Shown here one piece after another: positions 1 to 6,902 of a stretch of DNA of 64,000 nucleotides. Origin of the DNA: Bacteroidota bacterium (GTDB lineage: Bacteria > Bacteroidota > Bacteroidia > Bacteroidales > JAGONC01). The stretch spans positions 115,638 through 179,637 of the forward strand of contig JAKLFC010000006.1 of assembly GCA_022711405.1 (NCBI GenBank), in the 5' to 3' direction. Numbering within the stretch: the first letter of the stretch is position 1; each line of letters begins with the position of its first letter. The notes beneath the pieces are model-generated. The model made no database searches. It was not told the DNA's origin and worked only from the letters and a program-made list of their open reading frames with translations. Made by a program: the position numbers and the translations under genes.

Positions 1-732
1 ATATCGGAATCCATGACCCCCAAGGAAAATTTCGATTACCTGAATCACTACCTCGGGTACATGGAGCCTGTCATCCGGAACAACAACGGCTTCATTGACA
101 AGTACATGGGCGATTCGATCATGGCCCTGTTCCCAGAAAATCCCGGAGACTCCATCAACGCCTCCATCGAGATGCGCATCAAGCTGGTACAGTTCAACCA
201 GGTGATGGGGCAGTTTGGCAAGCCGGAGATCGACAGCGGTATCGGGATCCATATCGGAAAGCTGATGCTGGGTGTGGTCGGAGGAGAAGGCCGAATGGAC
301 GGCACTGTGATCTCCGATGCCGTCAACCTGGCCTCCAGGCTTGAGAACCTGACAAAGATCTATGGATGCGCTATCATCATCAGCGAGGATACACTCATCA
401 AACTGGATGATCCAAGTGTGTATAATTACCGGTTCCTGGATATCGTCAAGGTAAAGGGAAAGAAGCAGGCAGTCTATATCTTTGAGATCATCGACGGTGA
501 ACCGGAAGATATCAAGCGGCTGAAGATACAGACCAAGCTGCAGTTTGCCCGTGCCATCAATTATTATAAGAACAAGGACTTCCGGAAGGCCCTCGAGGAA
601 TTCAGTGCCATCCATGAGATCAATATGCACGACAGGGCCACCTTTCTATATATAAACCGCTGTGAAAAGATCCTGCGCACCGGGGTACCCAGTGACTGGG
701 ATGGAATTGAAATTCTTGATTCAAAATTTTAA
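1..732 (+). CDS. Class III adenylate/guanylate cyclase, C-terminal part (5' end outside window)
   Basis: The frame is open from base 1 (ISES precedes the first Met at 13), so the true start lies upstream. The visible part holds most of a class III cyclase homology domain. It includes the metal-site motif DKYMGDSIMALF, the loop GIHIGKLMLGVVGG, the catalytic Asn/Arg segment AVNLASRLENL and a terminal KVKGKKQAVYIFEI strand. Such domains make cAMP or cGMP from ATP or GTP; which one cannot be told from this fragment. About 65 residues after the domain look helical and TPR-like (YYKNKDFRKALEEFSAI). In Bacteroidota these domains often end large sensor proteins, but the sensor part is not visible here. 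The usp gene follows after 3 nt, which suggests co-transcription. Confidence 0.88.
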   Translation: MSESMTPKENFDYLNHYLGYMEPVIRNNNGFIDKYMGDSIMALFPENPGDSINASIEMRIKLVQFNQVMGQFGKPEIDSGIGIHIGKLMLGVVGGEGRMDGTVISDAVNLASRLENLTKIYGCAIIISEDTLIKLDDPSVYNYRFLDIVKVKGKKQAVYIFEIIDGEPEDIKRLKIQTKLQFARAINYYKNKDFRKALEEFSAIHEINMHDRATFLYINRCEKILRTGVPSDWDGIEILDSKF

Positions 733-735
733 TCT

Positions 736-1563
736 ATGAGCAAAACAATCCTCGTACCCACCGATTTTTCAGAGGTCTGCCGCAATGCTGCGGACCAGGC
801 AGCAGAAGCAGCCCGGATATTCAATTACCAGCTTATCCTGCTGCACATTATCAATCAGGACACCAAAGCCTTTTTAAAGAGGGAATCCGCCGACCTGGCC
901 CTGATTGACCAGATGCTGGAAGAGCAAGCCATTGATCTTCGCAACCGTTTTGGGATCGATGTGGAAACACGGGCCATGGAAGGAAGCATCTTCACCACCA
1001 TCAGCGAAATCGCGCGTGACCTGGAAGCAGGCCTGATCTTCATGGGCACACACGGAAAGGTAGGTATGCAGCATCTGACAGGCAGCTATGCCCTCAAGGT
1101 GATCACCGGCTCCCCTGTTCCTGTGATCGTCGTACAGCAAAGAAAGGTCGAAAGGTACCGGAATATCGTCCTGCCCATCACCAGTGAAGCCGGACCCTGG
1201 GAAAAGACCAAATGGGCGGTATTCATTTCCAGAACCTTTCTTGCCACCATCCACATGTACATGGCCGACACCGAAAAGGAAGAGGTCAAAAACGCAGTCA
1301 ACACCATCGGCCAGTATTTTGAAAAGAACGATGTCCCCTATACATTGAAGATTGCGGAAAAAAGTTCCGGCTTTACCGCACAGGTCATCACCTATGCCAC
1401 TTCCATCAATGCCGACATGATCATGATCATGACCAATCCCGACAAGAGCTTCACCAATTTCCTGCTGGGCACCTACGATGAGGAGATCATCCTGAATTCG
1501 TCACAGATCCCGGTGATGTGCATCAATCCGCGGAGGTTCAATTACGAGATACTGGGGCTGTAG
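736..1563 (+). CDS. Universal stress protein, two UspA domains in tandem
   Basis: This is a 275-residue cytoplasmic protein. The first UspA domain spans about residues 1-133 (start MSKTILVPTDFSEVCRNA) and carries a GTHGKVG...GSYA nucleotide-binding-like signature close to the G2xG9xGS consensus. The second domain spans about 143-265 and lacks the glycine signature, so it probably does not bind ATP. Tandem Usp proteins of 270-280 residues that start 'KTILVPTDFS' are common in Bacteroidota. The ATG lies 3 nt after the cyclase stop. The TAG stop sits directly against a heptamer repeat array. Confidence 0.9.
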   Translation: MSKTILVPTDFSEVCRNAADQAAEAARIFNYQLILLHIINQDTKAFLKRESADLALIDQMLEEQAIDLRNRFGIDVETRAMEGSIFTTISEIARDLEAGLIFMGTHGKVGMQHLTGSYALKVITGSPVPVIVVQQRKVERYRNIVLPITSEAGPWEKTKWAVFISRTFLATIHMYMADTEKEEVKNAVNTIGQYFEKNDVPYTLKIAEKSSGFTAQVITYATSINADMIMIMTNPDKSFTNFLLGTYDEEIILNSSQIPVMCINPRRFNYEILGL

Positions 1564-1564
1564 C

Positions 1565-1620
1565 CGGTCGGCGGTCGGCGGTCGGCGGTCGGCGGTCGGC
1601 GGTCAGCGGTCAGCGGTCGG
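1565..1620 (+). repeat. Heptamer array, 8 x CGGTCGG/CGGTCAG, directly after the usp stop codon
   Basis: Eight 7-bp units follow each other without interruption: five CGGTCGG, two CGGTCAG and one CGGTCGG. The array begins 1 nt after the TAG of the usp gene. It is the same heptamer, read on the opposite strand, as the arrays at 21547-21623 and 58914-59004. An open frame runs through it but only yields RSAVGG-type repeats, so it is not annotated as coding. Confidence 0.9.
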
Positions 1621-1638
1621 TGGGATGCAAAAATGTTG

Positions 1639-1646
1639 TATCTTTG
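1639..1646 (+). promoter_or_regulatory. Bacteroidota-type -7 promoter box (TATCTTTG) for tmRNA
   Basis: TATCTTTG matches the Bacteroidota -7 consensus TAnnTTTG exactly. It predicts a transcript start near 1653, about 45 nt before the mature tmRNA 5' end. No clear -33 TTG partner was identified. Confidence 0.6.
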
Positions 1647-1654
1647 CATTTTCC

Positions 1655-1695
1655 ATCACACCCACACCCACACCCACACCCACACTCACACCCAC
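1655..1695 (+). repeat. CCCACA hexamer microsatellite in the tmRNA leader
   Basis: About six units of CCCACA (one carries a C-to-T change) lie between the predicted transcript start and the mature tmRNA 5' end. The pre-tmRNA leader is therefore almost entirely this pyrimidine/A repeat. RNase P would remove it. Confidence 0.75.
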
Positions 1696-1698
1696 TTC

Positions 1699-2095
1699 GG
1701 GGCTGCACTGGTTTTGACAGCAAGCCGAGTGGATCTGTAAGCATGCCGGGCAATGCAGACACGCCCGTCAACAATTTCTGCGAACCAATAACTGGCGAAA
1801 ATAACTTCGCTCTCGCTGCCTAATCGAAGTTAGTAGATTAAGCTTAATCCCGGACAAGGTCCGGGAGCGTGACGTCCTGCCGGTGGAGATGCCTGATTCC
1901 GGCCGGAGCACAGGGCGCTCGCAATTTCGGGCTGGTCGCGGCAGCGCCTCGATGCCGCGGCGAGATTTCAGAGGATAAGACAGGATCCTGGGTGCCGGCT
2001 CCCGAATCCTGTACGAAAATCAACTACCGGATAAGCATGTAGAAAGCACATCTGTTCCTTGTCTGGACGAGGGTTCGACTCCCTCCAGCTCCACC
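1699..2095 (+). ncRNA. ssrA: Transfer-messenger RNA (tmRNA)
   Basis: tmRNA rescues stalled ribosomes by tagging the unfinished protein for proteolysis. The 5' end GGGGCTG pairs with CAGCTCC at 2086-2092 to form the acceptor stem, and the T-arm reads GAGGGTTCGACTCCC-like. The resume frame at 1794-1823 reads GGC GAA AAT AAC TTC GCT CTC GCT GCC TAA, giving the tag GENNFALAA. This is of the same type as Bacteroidota tags and ends in the expected ALAA degron. The encoded 3' end is ACC; a full CCA is not encoded, so the A would be added after transcription. tmRNA 3' ends are common integration sites, but no integrase follows. Confidence 0.95.
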
Positions 2096-2136
2096 TTTCC
2101 AGGATGAATTACTGATTTCATAATGCCGAGCTGGGA

Positions 2137-2808
2137 GTGATGTACGAAATCATGCTCCCGAAAAAGATCCAGTATCAGGATTTCCTGTTCAATTCCCTGG
2201 TCAATGGATTCCGGACCTTTACATTTGCTGGTTATTTTAAGGAAAATCAAGAATCCGTCAGACAACTGTTTGAGGATTACTCGGATGTAATAAGCTCTAA
2301 AAAATTTGACCTTGAATTGTTCGACCGGGATTATAAACCGGTATTCCAGGGATATTCCATGTATGAAGTCTATGGTGTGTTTCGTCATGAAGACAGCATG
2401 GCTTTTGACGAAGAACTCACGCACATCATCAGGGTGTATTTTATACCGGATTATGCAGAAATGGGCAATCGGTTTCCGGCTTTTTCCCAGTCTGAAATAT
2501 TTCGGTATGCCGATGCCTTTTTCGCTATGTCAACGAATATGTACAGGCGGCGGCAATCCATTGTGGACATGGGGAAACTCATTGAGGAACTGGGCATTTC
2601 TTTCCAGAAGGGGCATGAAGAACTGTTCAACTATTTGAATAACTGGGTTGATTCAGTTGCACTGCTGGTATTTGGTTCCATCATTCATGAGATTTGCAGG
2701 AATTTAAGTACATGCTACGAAGAGGATAAAATCAGAGCCCTGGAAAAAGAGATCTGGGTTACCTCACAATGGGGGATCCTCATCAATAAGACCATACTGA
2801 AAGAGTAA
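2137..2808 (+). CDS. Hypothetical protein (223 aa)
   Basis: I do not recognise this family. The ORF has normal coding character and starts with GTG at 2137 or, more likely, ATG at 2140, about 45 nt after tmRNA. There is no signal peptide. The protein is mixed alpha/beta and rich in aromatic residues (YQDFLFNSLVNGFRTF, FEDYSDVI, YRRRQSIVDMGKL), with a more hydrophobic helix near residues 170-190. It has no catalytic motif I can name. Its place between tmRNA and a cluster of repeats and ORF6N genes suggests an accessory gene. The reading frame is closed by a TGA just upstream of the start. Confidence 0.6.
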   Translation: MMYEIMLPKKIQYQDFLFNSLVNGFRTFTFAGYFKENQESVRQLFEDYSDVISSKKFDLELFDRDYKPVFQGYSMYEVYGVFRHEDSMAFDEELTHIIRVYFIPDYAEMGNRFPAFSQSEIFRYADAFFAMSTNMYRRRQSIVDMGKLIEELGISFQKGHEELFNYLNNWVDSVALLVFGSIIHEICRNLSTCYEEDKIRALEKEIWVTSQWGILINKTILKE

Positions 2809-2820
2809 AGGACGATGATA

Positions 2821-2911
2821 ATATCCATTACCGATTACCCAGGGAGCTTGTCCTGATAATAATCAGTAATGTGAAAGGAGAAGGTGAAGGAAAGGGAGGG
2901 AAGGAAATCAG
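2821..2911 (+). repeat. ORF6N-associated repeat, copy R1
   Basis: The copy begins with CCATTACCGATTACCCAGG at 2825. A purine-rich GAAGGTGAAGGAAAGGGAGG tract follows and ends in GAAATCAG. Copies R2 (4177-4245) and R3 (4831-4919) have the same orientation. One copy stands beside each of the intact or truncated ORF6N genes. Confidence 0.8.
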
Positions 2912-3015
2912 AAATGATCTTCATCTGGATTAGATATTAAAGATTTATGCAATGACAAGGGTCACAAATTGATCAAATTCGTATTAATGATTAGGTAATC
3001 CTAAAATTATTTATC

Positions 3016-3531
3016 ATGGAGGATAATCTGGTAAAAAGAGAATTGATCAATTTTATCTTCGAGTTTCGAGGATTAAAAGTCATGATTGATGCCGATCTAT
3101 CAATGATCTATGGTGTAACAACTAAAGCATTGAAGCAGCAGGTAAAAAGAAACAAGGATCGTTTTCCGGCTGATTTCATGTTTGAACTGACTGATGATGA
3201 GAAAAAACAACTGGTCACAATTTGTGACCGGTTAACAAAGCTCAGACATTCTTCAGTAAATCCGATGGCCTTTACCGAACATGGTGTTGCCATGTTATCT
3301 TCAGTACTTCATTCCGAGAAAGCCATTTTAATAAATATTGAAATTATGAGAGCTTTTTCCAGATATCGCGCTTTAATCAAGGAAAATGAAGAATTGACCA
3401 GAAGAATCGATAAATTGGATAGAAAGATAAATCATTTGTTCAAATTCTTCCTACCGGGACTGCTCAAGCTGTTTAAGATACTCAAAGATCAGCTGGATCT
3501 ACTGAAAATAACGGAGGCCACCCCAACTTGA
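3016..3531 (+). CDS. ORF6N domain-containing protein (copy 1)
   Basis: The protein has 171 residues. The N-terminal ORF6N domain (about 8-95) shows the usual order: FEFRGLKVMIDADLSMIYGV, then [20 protein letters not shown], then PMAFTEHGVAMLSSVL. ORF6N is a putative DNA-binding domain found in phage antirepressor-like and mobile accessory proteins; the exact role is unknown. A helical, coiled-coil-like tail follows. The last five residues (EATPT) come from antisense sequence of the neighbouring truncated ORF6N copy, so the natural C-terminus is probably lost. The two genes now overlap tail to tail by 33 nt. Confidence 0.8.
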   Translation: MEDNLVKRELINFIFEFRGLKVMIDADLSMIYGVTTKALKQQVKRNKDRFPADFMFELTDDEKKQLVTICDRLTKLRHSSVNPMAFTEHGVAMLSSVLHSEKAILINIEIMRAFSRYRALIKENEELTRRIDKLDRKINHLFKFFLPGLLKLFKILKDQLDLLKITEATPT

Positions 3532-3750
3532 GGTGCCAATTTGGTACCTCAAGACTTCTGACTCCTGAATATTTAGTTCAAACATAAAGTCGGGTGGAAA
3601 TCGTCTGATATTTCTGCGGACAGCACGTTTTAGATATTTGGTCTGGACGCCATATAACATTGCAAGATCCATATCCAGTATTACTTTCTTCCTTCTGAAT
3701 ACGTAGATCTTGCTCATTATCACCTCTTCCGGCACCATCAATTCATTCAT
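3499..3750 (-). pseudogene. Truncated ORF6N gene (copy 2)
   Basis: The N-terminal half of an ORF6N protein is present: [17 protein letters not shown], the DMDLAMLYGV helix and the RRFPPDFMFEL strand. It breaks off after TSSWGG at about 3523, before the conserved [12 protein letters not shown] block. The frame then ends in six residues contributed by the 3' end of copy 1. The start is set at MNELMVPEE by comparison with the family; an upstream Met at 3783 is in frame. The upstream DNA is almost identical to that of copy 4. Confidence 0.75.
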
Positions 3751-3857
3751 TTTATAAAGATCTAAATTCATAATCAAAATCAAATATCAAATATCCGTTA
3801 ATCGTTAATCAGATATCCTCTACCGGTTAATACGGTAACTATCTGTTTTGTTACCCC
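3712..3857. repeat. Duplicated ORF6N promoter/leader segment, copy A
   Basis: From about 3713 to 3796 this segment is identical base for base to 5270-5353. The likeness then continues with a few changes to about 3857. The two copies lie upstream of truncated ORF6N genes 2 and 4. Copy B carries an extra 22-bp hairpin-like insert at 5357-5378 that is missing here. The stretch from about 3777 to 3817 also belongs to the AAATCAAATATC...CAGATATC repeat family. Confidence 0.85.
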
Positions 3858-4176
3858 GAAGGGTCACTTTTGTCGCTCCGCTCCCCGGCCACGGGGCCGC
3901 TTTTAATTTCATCTTACTTTTTTGAGACCAAAAAAGTAACAAAAAAGTCTTTTTCAGGGCGAGGTTCTCCCGACACCTGGCGGTGTCGGGACCGGGCAGT
4001 TCACCCTGCCAAATCCCCGTCGCACAGCTCCGGGTATTTGGTACCATCAGGGCTTCGCTGCCCTGAACTGCGCCCTGAATTTTAATACACCCTGATGCAC
4101 CGTAGGTGCTCTATCCTGGTAGAAACAAGAGGACATGGGACCATTCAAAGCCCCGTTAGAGGTGGCATATTGTTAA
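3858..4176. other. Gene-free block resembling recurrent Bacteroidota intergenic repeats
   Basis: No convincing gene lies here, although short frames are open on both strands. The first part has a GC-rich stretch with a poly-A/AAAAAGT centre, CCCGACACCTGGCGGTGTCGGG (hairpin at about 3969-3990) and CAGGGC...GCCCTG inverted elements. The second part, about 4093-4172, reads TGCACCGTAGGTGC... GGTAGAAACAAG... AAAGCCCCGTTAGAGG. I recognise similar strings from intergenic DNA of other Bacteroidota; that is memory, not a search result. Confidence 0.5.
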
Positions 4177-4245
4177 ATATCCATTACCGATTACCCAGGT
4201 AGAAGGAAAAGGAGAAGGTGAAGGAGAGGGAGGAAAGGAAATCAG
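4177..4245 (+). repeat. ORF6N-associated repeat, copy R2
   Basis: This is a shorter copy of R1. CCATTACCGATTACCCAGG is present, the AGCTTGTCCTGAT segment is missing, and the purine-rich GAAGGTGAAGGAGAGGGAGG tract with a GAAATCAG-type end is kept. It ends at the 3' end of ORF6N copy 3. Confidence 0.8.
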
Positions 4246-4769
4246 CAATCAGAATTAGTTTCAGATTGCTCAGATGCTCTTTTAAATCCAATCTTTTTTC
4301 GAGATACAGGAGGATGCAGCATTGCGGTCAGGATTTGATAGATTTCGTGAAATTTAAGATCCATTTCGTTCTCGAGTACCTGAATTCTTTCAACAAGGTC
4401 TTTATATTCGCACAGGTTCTGCCGAAGCAAAACAAATGCTCGCATGATCATTATATTAACTTCTATTGCCTTATCGGAATGCAGTATGCTCGATAGCATT
4501 GCAACGCCTTGCTCGGTGAAAGCAAATGGAAGTGCAGGACTAAACTTAATTTTTACAGGCAGGTTATCACAATTTGTGATAACCTCTTTCCATTCTTCCC
4601 TTGTAAGTTCAAACATAAAATCCTCAGGGAAGCGTCTCATGTTTCTTTTTACGGTTTGCTTCAAGGTCCTAGTTTCAACTTGATATAAATCAGCTAAATG
4701 AAAATCAAGTATCACACGTAATCCCCTTATCTCATAGATCCTTTTTTTTATTATCTGAATGTCAGGCAT
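4242..4769 (-). CDS. ORF6N domain-containing protein (copy 3)
   Basis: This 175-residue protein appears complete. The ORF6N domain covers about residues 8-105, with IYEIRGLRVILDFHLADLY, LKQTVKRNMRRFPEDFMFEL and [17 protein letters not shown] predicted coiled-coil follows (YKDLVERIQVLENEMDLKF) and then a basic tail. It has the length and layout usual for Bacteroidota ORF6N proteins, which are thought to bind DNA; no regulatory target is visible. Repeats R2 and R3 flank the gene, forming a repeat-gene-repeat cassette. Confidence 0.85.
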   Translation of the reverse strand: MPDIQIIKKRIYEIRGLRVILDFHLADLYQVETRTLKQTVKRNMRRFPEDFMFELTREEWKEVITNCDNLPVKIKFSPALPFAFTEQGVAMLSSILHSDKAIEVNIMIMRAFVLLRQNLCEYKDLVERIQVLENEMDLKFHEIYQILTAMLHPPVSRKKIGFKRASEQSETNSDC

Positions 4770-4830
4770 ATAAGATCAGCTTATCTTGTTCCTTATTATA
4801 AATGAGTTAAATGAAATATTGCCGGAATGA

Positions 4831-4919
4831 ATCTCCATTACCGATTACCCAGGTAGCTTGTCCTGATGTAAATCAGGAGATGAATGGAGAAGTTGAAGGA
4901 GAGGGAGAATGGAAATCAG
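4831..4919 (+). repeat. ORF6N-associated repeat, copy R3
   Basis: This copy is nearly full length and closest to R1. It carries CCATTACCGATTACCCAGG, AGCTTGTCCTGAT, the purine-rich tract and GAAATCAG. It lies between ORF6N copies 3 and 4. Confidence 0.8.
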
Positions 4920-4959
4920 AATTCTGAATTCTAATCGCAAATCGCCTTCTACTTTCCCT

Positions 4960-5310
4960 TCACCTTCTGCTTCGTATGTTCGTATGATGGATATTCATAT
5001 CGGCTTTTTTACTTTTCAAAATGCTTGATAACATGGCGACACCTTGTTCTGTAAAAGCCATCGGAGCATATCGGGTTCCTCCCCAACTTGAGGTCACAAA
5101 CTGTGACCTCAAGTTGACAAGCTCCTTATTATCAAGCGTGAACATAAAATCTGCGGGAAACCGTTCAATGTTTCGCTTAACTGCTTGTTTCAGTACTTTG
5201 GTCTCCACCTCATAGAGTTTTGCCAGATCGCTGTCCAGCATCACTTTCTCTCCACGGATAACATAGATCTTGTTCATTATCACCTCTTCCGGCACCATCA
5301 ATTCATTCAT
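4960..5310 (-). pseudogene. ORF6N gene with lost C-terminus (copy 4)
   Basis: The ORF6N domain is intact to [14 protein letters not shown] ([49 protein letters not shown]). The protein then turns into [18 protein letters not shown] and stops, without the helical tail present in copies 1 and 3. The broken end runs into purine-rich sequence similar to the R repeats. The start is placed at MNELMVPEE; an upstream in-frame Met exists at 5343. It may still make a bare DNA-binding domain, so 'pseudogene' is a judgement. Confidence 0.65.
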
Positions 5311-5439
5311 TTTATAAAGATCTAAATTCATAATCAAAATCAAATATCAAATATCCCTGGCTTACGCCAGGGCAGGCTGTTAATCATTCATCAGATATCT
5401 GCTACCGGTTAATACGGAAACTATCTGCTTTGTGACCCT
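5269..5439. repeat. Duplicated ORF6N promoter/leader segment, copy B
   Basis: This is a near-identical partner of 3712-3857, interrupted at 5357-5378 by a 22-bp insert (CTGGCTTACGCCAGGGCAGG...) that can fold on itself. It sits upstream of ORF6N copy 4. Outside the insert the two copies differ at only a few positions. Confidence 0.85.
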
Positions 5440-5600
5440 ATCTAATGAATCTTCCGCATACAATGTTTTCTCCTGATTCCTGCTTTCGCAGGAATGACGC
5501 ATCACCAAAGGGAGAGGAAGAGGGGCGCAGCAGTCATCCTCGCGTAAGCGAGGATCGGAATCTATTTTCGATAATGCAGATACACTGCACTGGTATGTGC
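5440..5600. repeat. Two short hairpin repeats upstream of sbcD
   Basis: ATTCCTGC-tttc-GCAGGAAT lies at 5476-5495 and ATCCTCGC-gtaa-GCGAGGAT at 5536-5555. Both are perfect 8-bp stems with 4-nt loops. They resemble REP-like hairpins that recur between genes in many bacteria. Apart from these and the promoter at 5601, nothing else is seen between copy B and sbcD. Confidence 0.6.
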
Positions 5601-5608
5601 TAGCTTTG
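5601..5608 (+). promoter_or_regulatory. TAGCTTTG -7 box for sbcDC
   Basis: The sequence is an exact match to TAnnTTTG, giving a leader of about 50 nt. A second candidate, TAATATTG at 5621-5628, has one mismatch and stands at the same distance from its start codon as an identical 13-mer upstream of the HNH gene at 11901. Confidence 0.5.
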
Positions 5609-5666
5609 CAGTTTTCTTCGTAATATTGATAACAGGAAGACATAGAGAAAATTAAATCTGACTGCC

Positions 5667-6893
5667 ATGAAAATACTCCATACCTCTGACTGGCATCTGG
5701 GCAAGTCATTGGACAACCAAAAACGTTATGATGAATTCGACAGGTTTCTTGAATGGCTCATTGAGTTCATTGCCCATGAAAAAATTGATATTTTGCTGGT
5801 GGCCGGTGATATCTTCGACACCACCACCCCAAGCAACCGCGCGCAGGAACTGTACTACCGGTTCCTGGGAAAAGTTGCCAGGACCTGCTGCGGACATGTG
5901 GTGATCATCGGGGGCAACCATGACTCCCCCACCCTTCTTGATGCTCCTAAATCCATCCTGAAAGCGATCGATGTGCATGTAATGGGTTCTGTGACGGATA
6001 ATCCTGAAGATGAGGTAATCGAACTTAAAAGCAAAAGCGGCGAAACACAAGCCATTGTCTGTGCCGTTCCATACCTGCGTGATCGCGATGTGCGAACGGT
6101 TTCTCCCGGGGAAGATCCCGGAGATAAGACCAAAAAACTCCTGGAGGGCATTGCCTCTCACTATGAACACATTGCTCAAATCTCCAGGCGACTCAAAAGT
6201 GACAGGACTTCAGTACCCGTGATCGGGATGGGACATCTGTTCACCCGGAACGCAAGAACCATCGAGGGTGACGGTGTGAGGGAACTTTATATCGGGACGC
6301 TTGCACATATAGAAGAGAAAAAGATCTCTGAAGGATTCGATTACATGGCCCTCGGGCATCTGCACATGGCCCAGAAGGCAGAAAATTCAGACATTGTACG
6401 GTATTCGGGCTCGCCCCTGCCCATGAGCTTTTCAGAAGCCGGTCAAACCAAAAAAGTGATCGTTGCCGAGTTCAAAGGCGATGTGCCTGTCATCACCGAA
6501 CATCCTGTCCCCTGTTTCCAGGAATTAAAAAGATTATCCGGGGATATCGGGACCCTGACCAGCAGGATCGAGGAGCTTATCAACGAAGGGAGCCGGGCAT
6601 GGCTGGAAATTGAAATAACCGCCTTCACTGCCGAAGCTAACCTGACCGATTATTTTGATAGCCTGCTGAAAGGATCCTCTCTTGAGATCCTGCGCATTAA
6701 AAACAGTGCCGTGGCAGAACGGGTGCTCAGCAGGGTAAATGAGACCGAGACCCTGGAAACGATCGATCCCTACGTGGTTTTCACCCGGTGCCTCGATGCC
6801 GGTAATGTCCCGGAAGAAGACCGCGGTATCCTGATTGAAACCTATCATGAAGCCATGAACGCTATACAAAATGCTGATACGAACGCAAACTGA
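5667..6893 (+). CDS. sbcD: Nuclease SbcCD subunit D (Mre11-type)
   Basis: The protein has 408 residues, typical of SbcD. Metallophosphoesterase motifs occur in order: SDWHLGKS (D and H), VAGDIFD, GGNHDSP and GHLHMAQK. With SbcC it forms an ATP-dependent Mn2+ nuclease that cuts DNA hairpins and double-strand ends, so it processes palindromes and replication intermediates. sbcC follows after 9 nt, clearly in one operon. No Shine-Dalgarno sequence precedes the ATG. A palindrome-cutting enzyme is notable in a region so rich in inverted repeats, but that link is only suggestive. Confidence 0.97.
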   Translation: MKILHTSDWHLGKSLDNQKRYDEFDRFLEWLIEFIAHEKIDILLVAGDIFDTTTPSNRAQELYYRFLGKVARTCCGHVVIIGGNHDSPTLLDAPKSILKAIDVHVMGSVTDNPEDEVIELKSKSGETQAIVCAVPYLRDRDVRTVSPGEDPGDKTKKLLEGIASHYEHIAQISRRLKSDRTSVPVIGMGHLFTRNARTIEGDGVRELYIGTLAHIEEKKISEGFDYMALGHLHMAQKAENSDIVRYSGSPLPMSFSEAGQTKKVIVAEFKGDVPVITEHPVPCFQELKRLSGDIGTLTSRIEELINEGSRAWLEIEITAFTAEANLTDYFDSLLKGSSLEILRIKNSAVAERVLSRVNETETLETIDPYVVFTRCLDAGNVPEEDRGILIETYHEAMNAIQNADTNAN

Positions 6894-6902
6894 TCCCTTA
6901 CC

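Noticed and set aside
1518..1823. Open frame coding RSAVGGRRSAVSGQRS... and ending GENNFALAA
   Set aside because: It is translation of the heptamer array and the tmRNA; only the GENNFALAA tag is real.
3820..4085. Two short open frames on both strands
   Set aside because: They lie in a recurrent non-coding block with hairpins, with no start context or protein features.
2096..5666. Integrated element at the tmRNA 3' end
   Set aside because: No integrase, no second copy of the tmRNA 3' end and no phage structural genes were found; only ORF6N genes and repeats.
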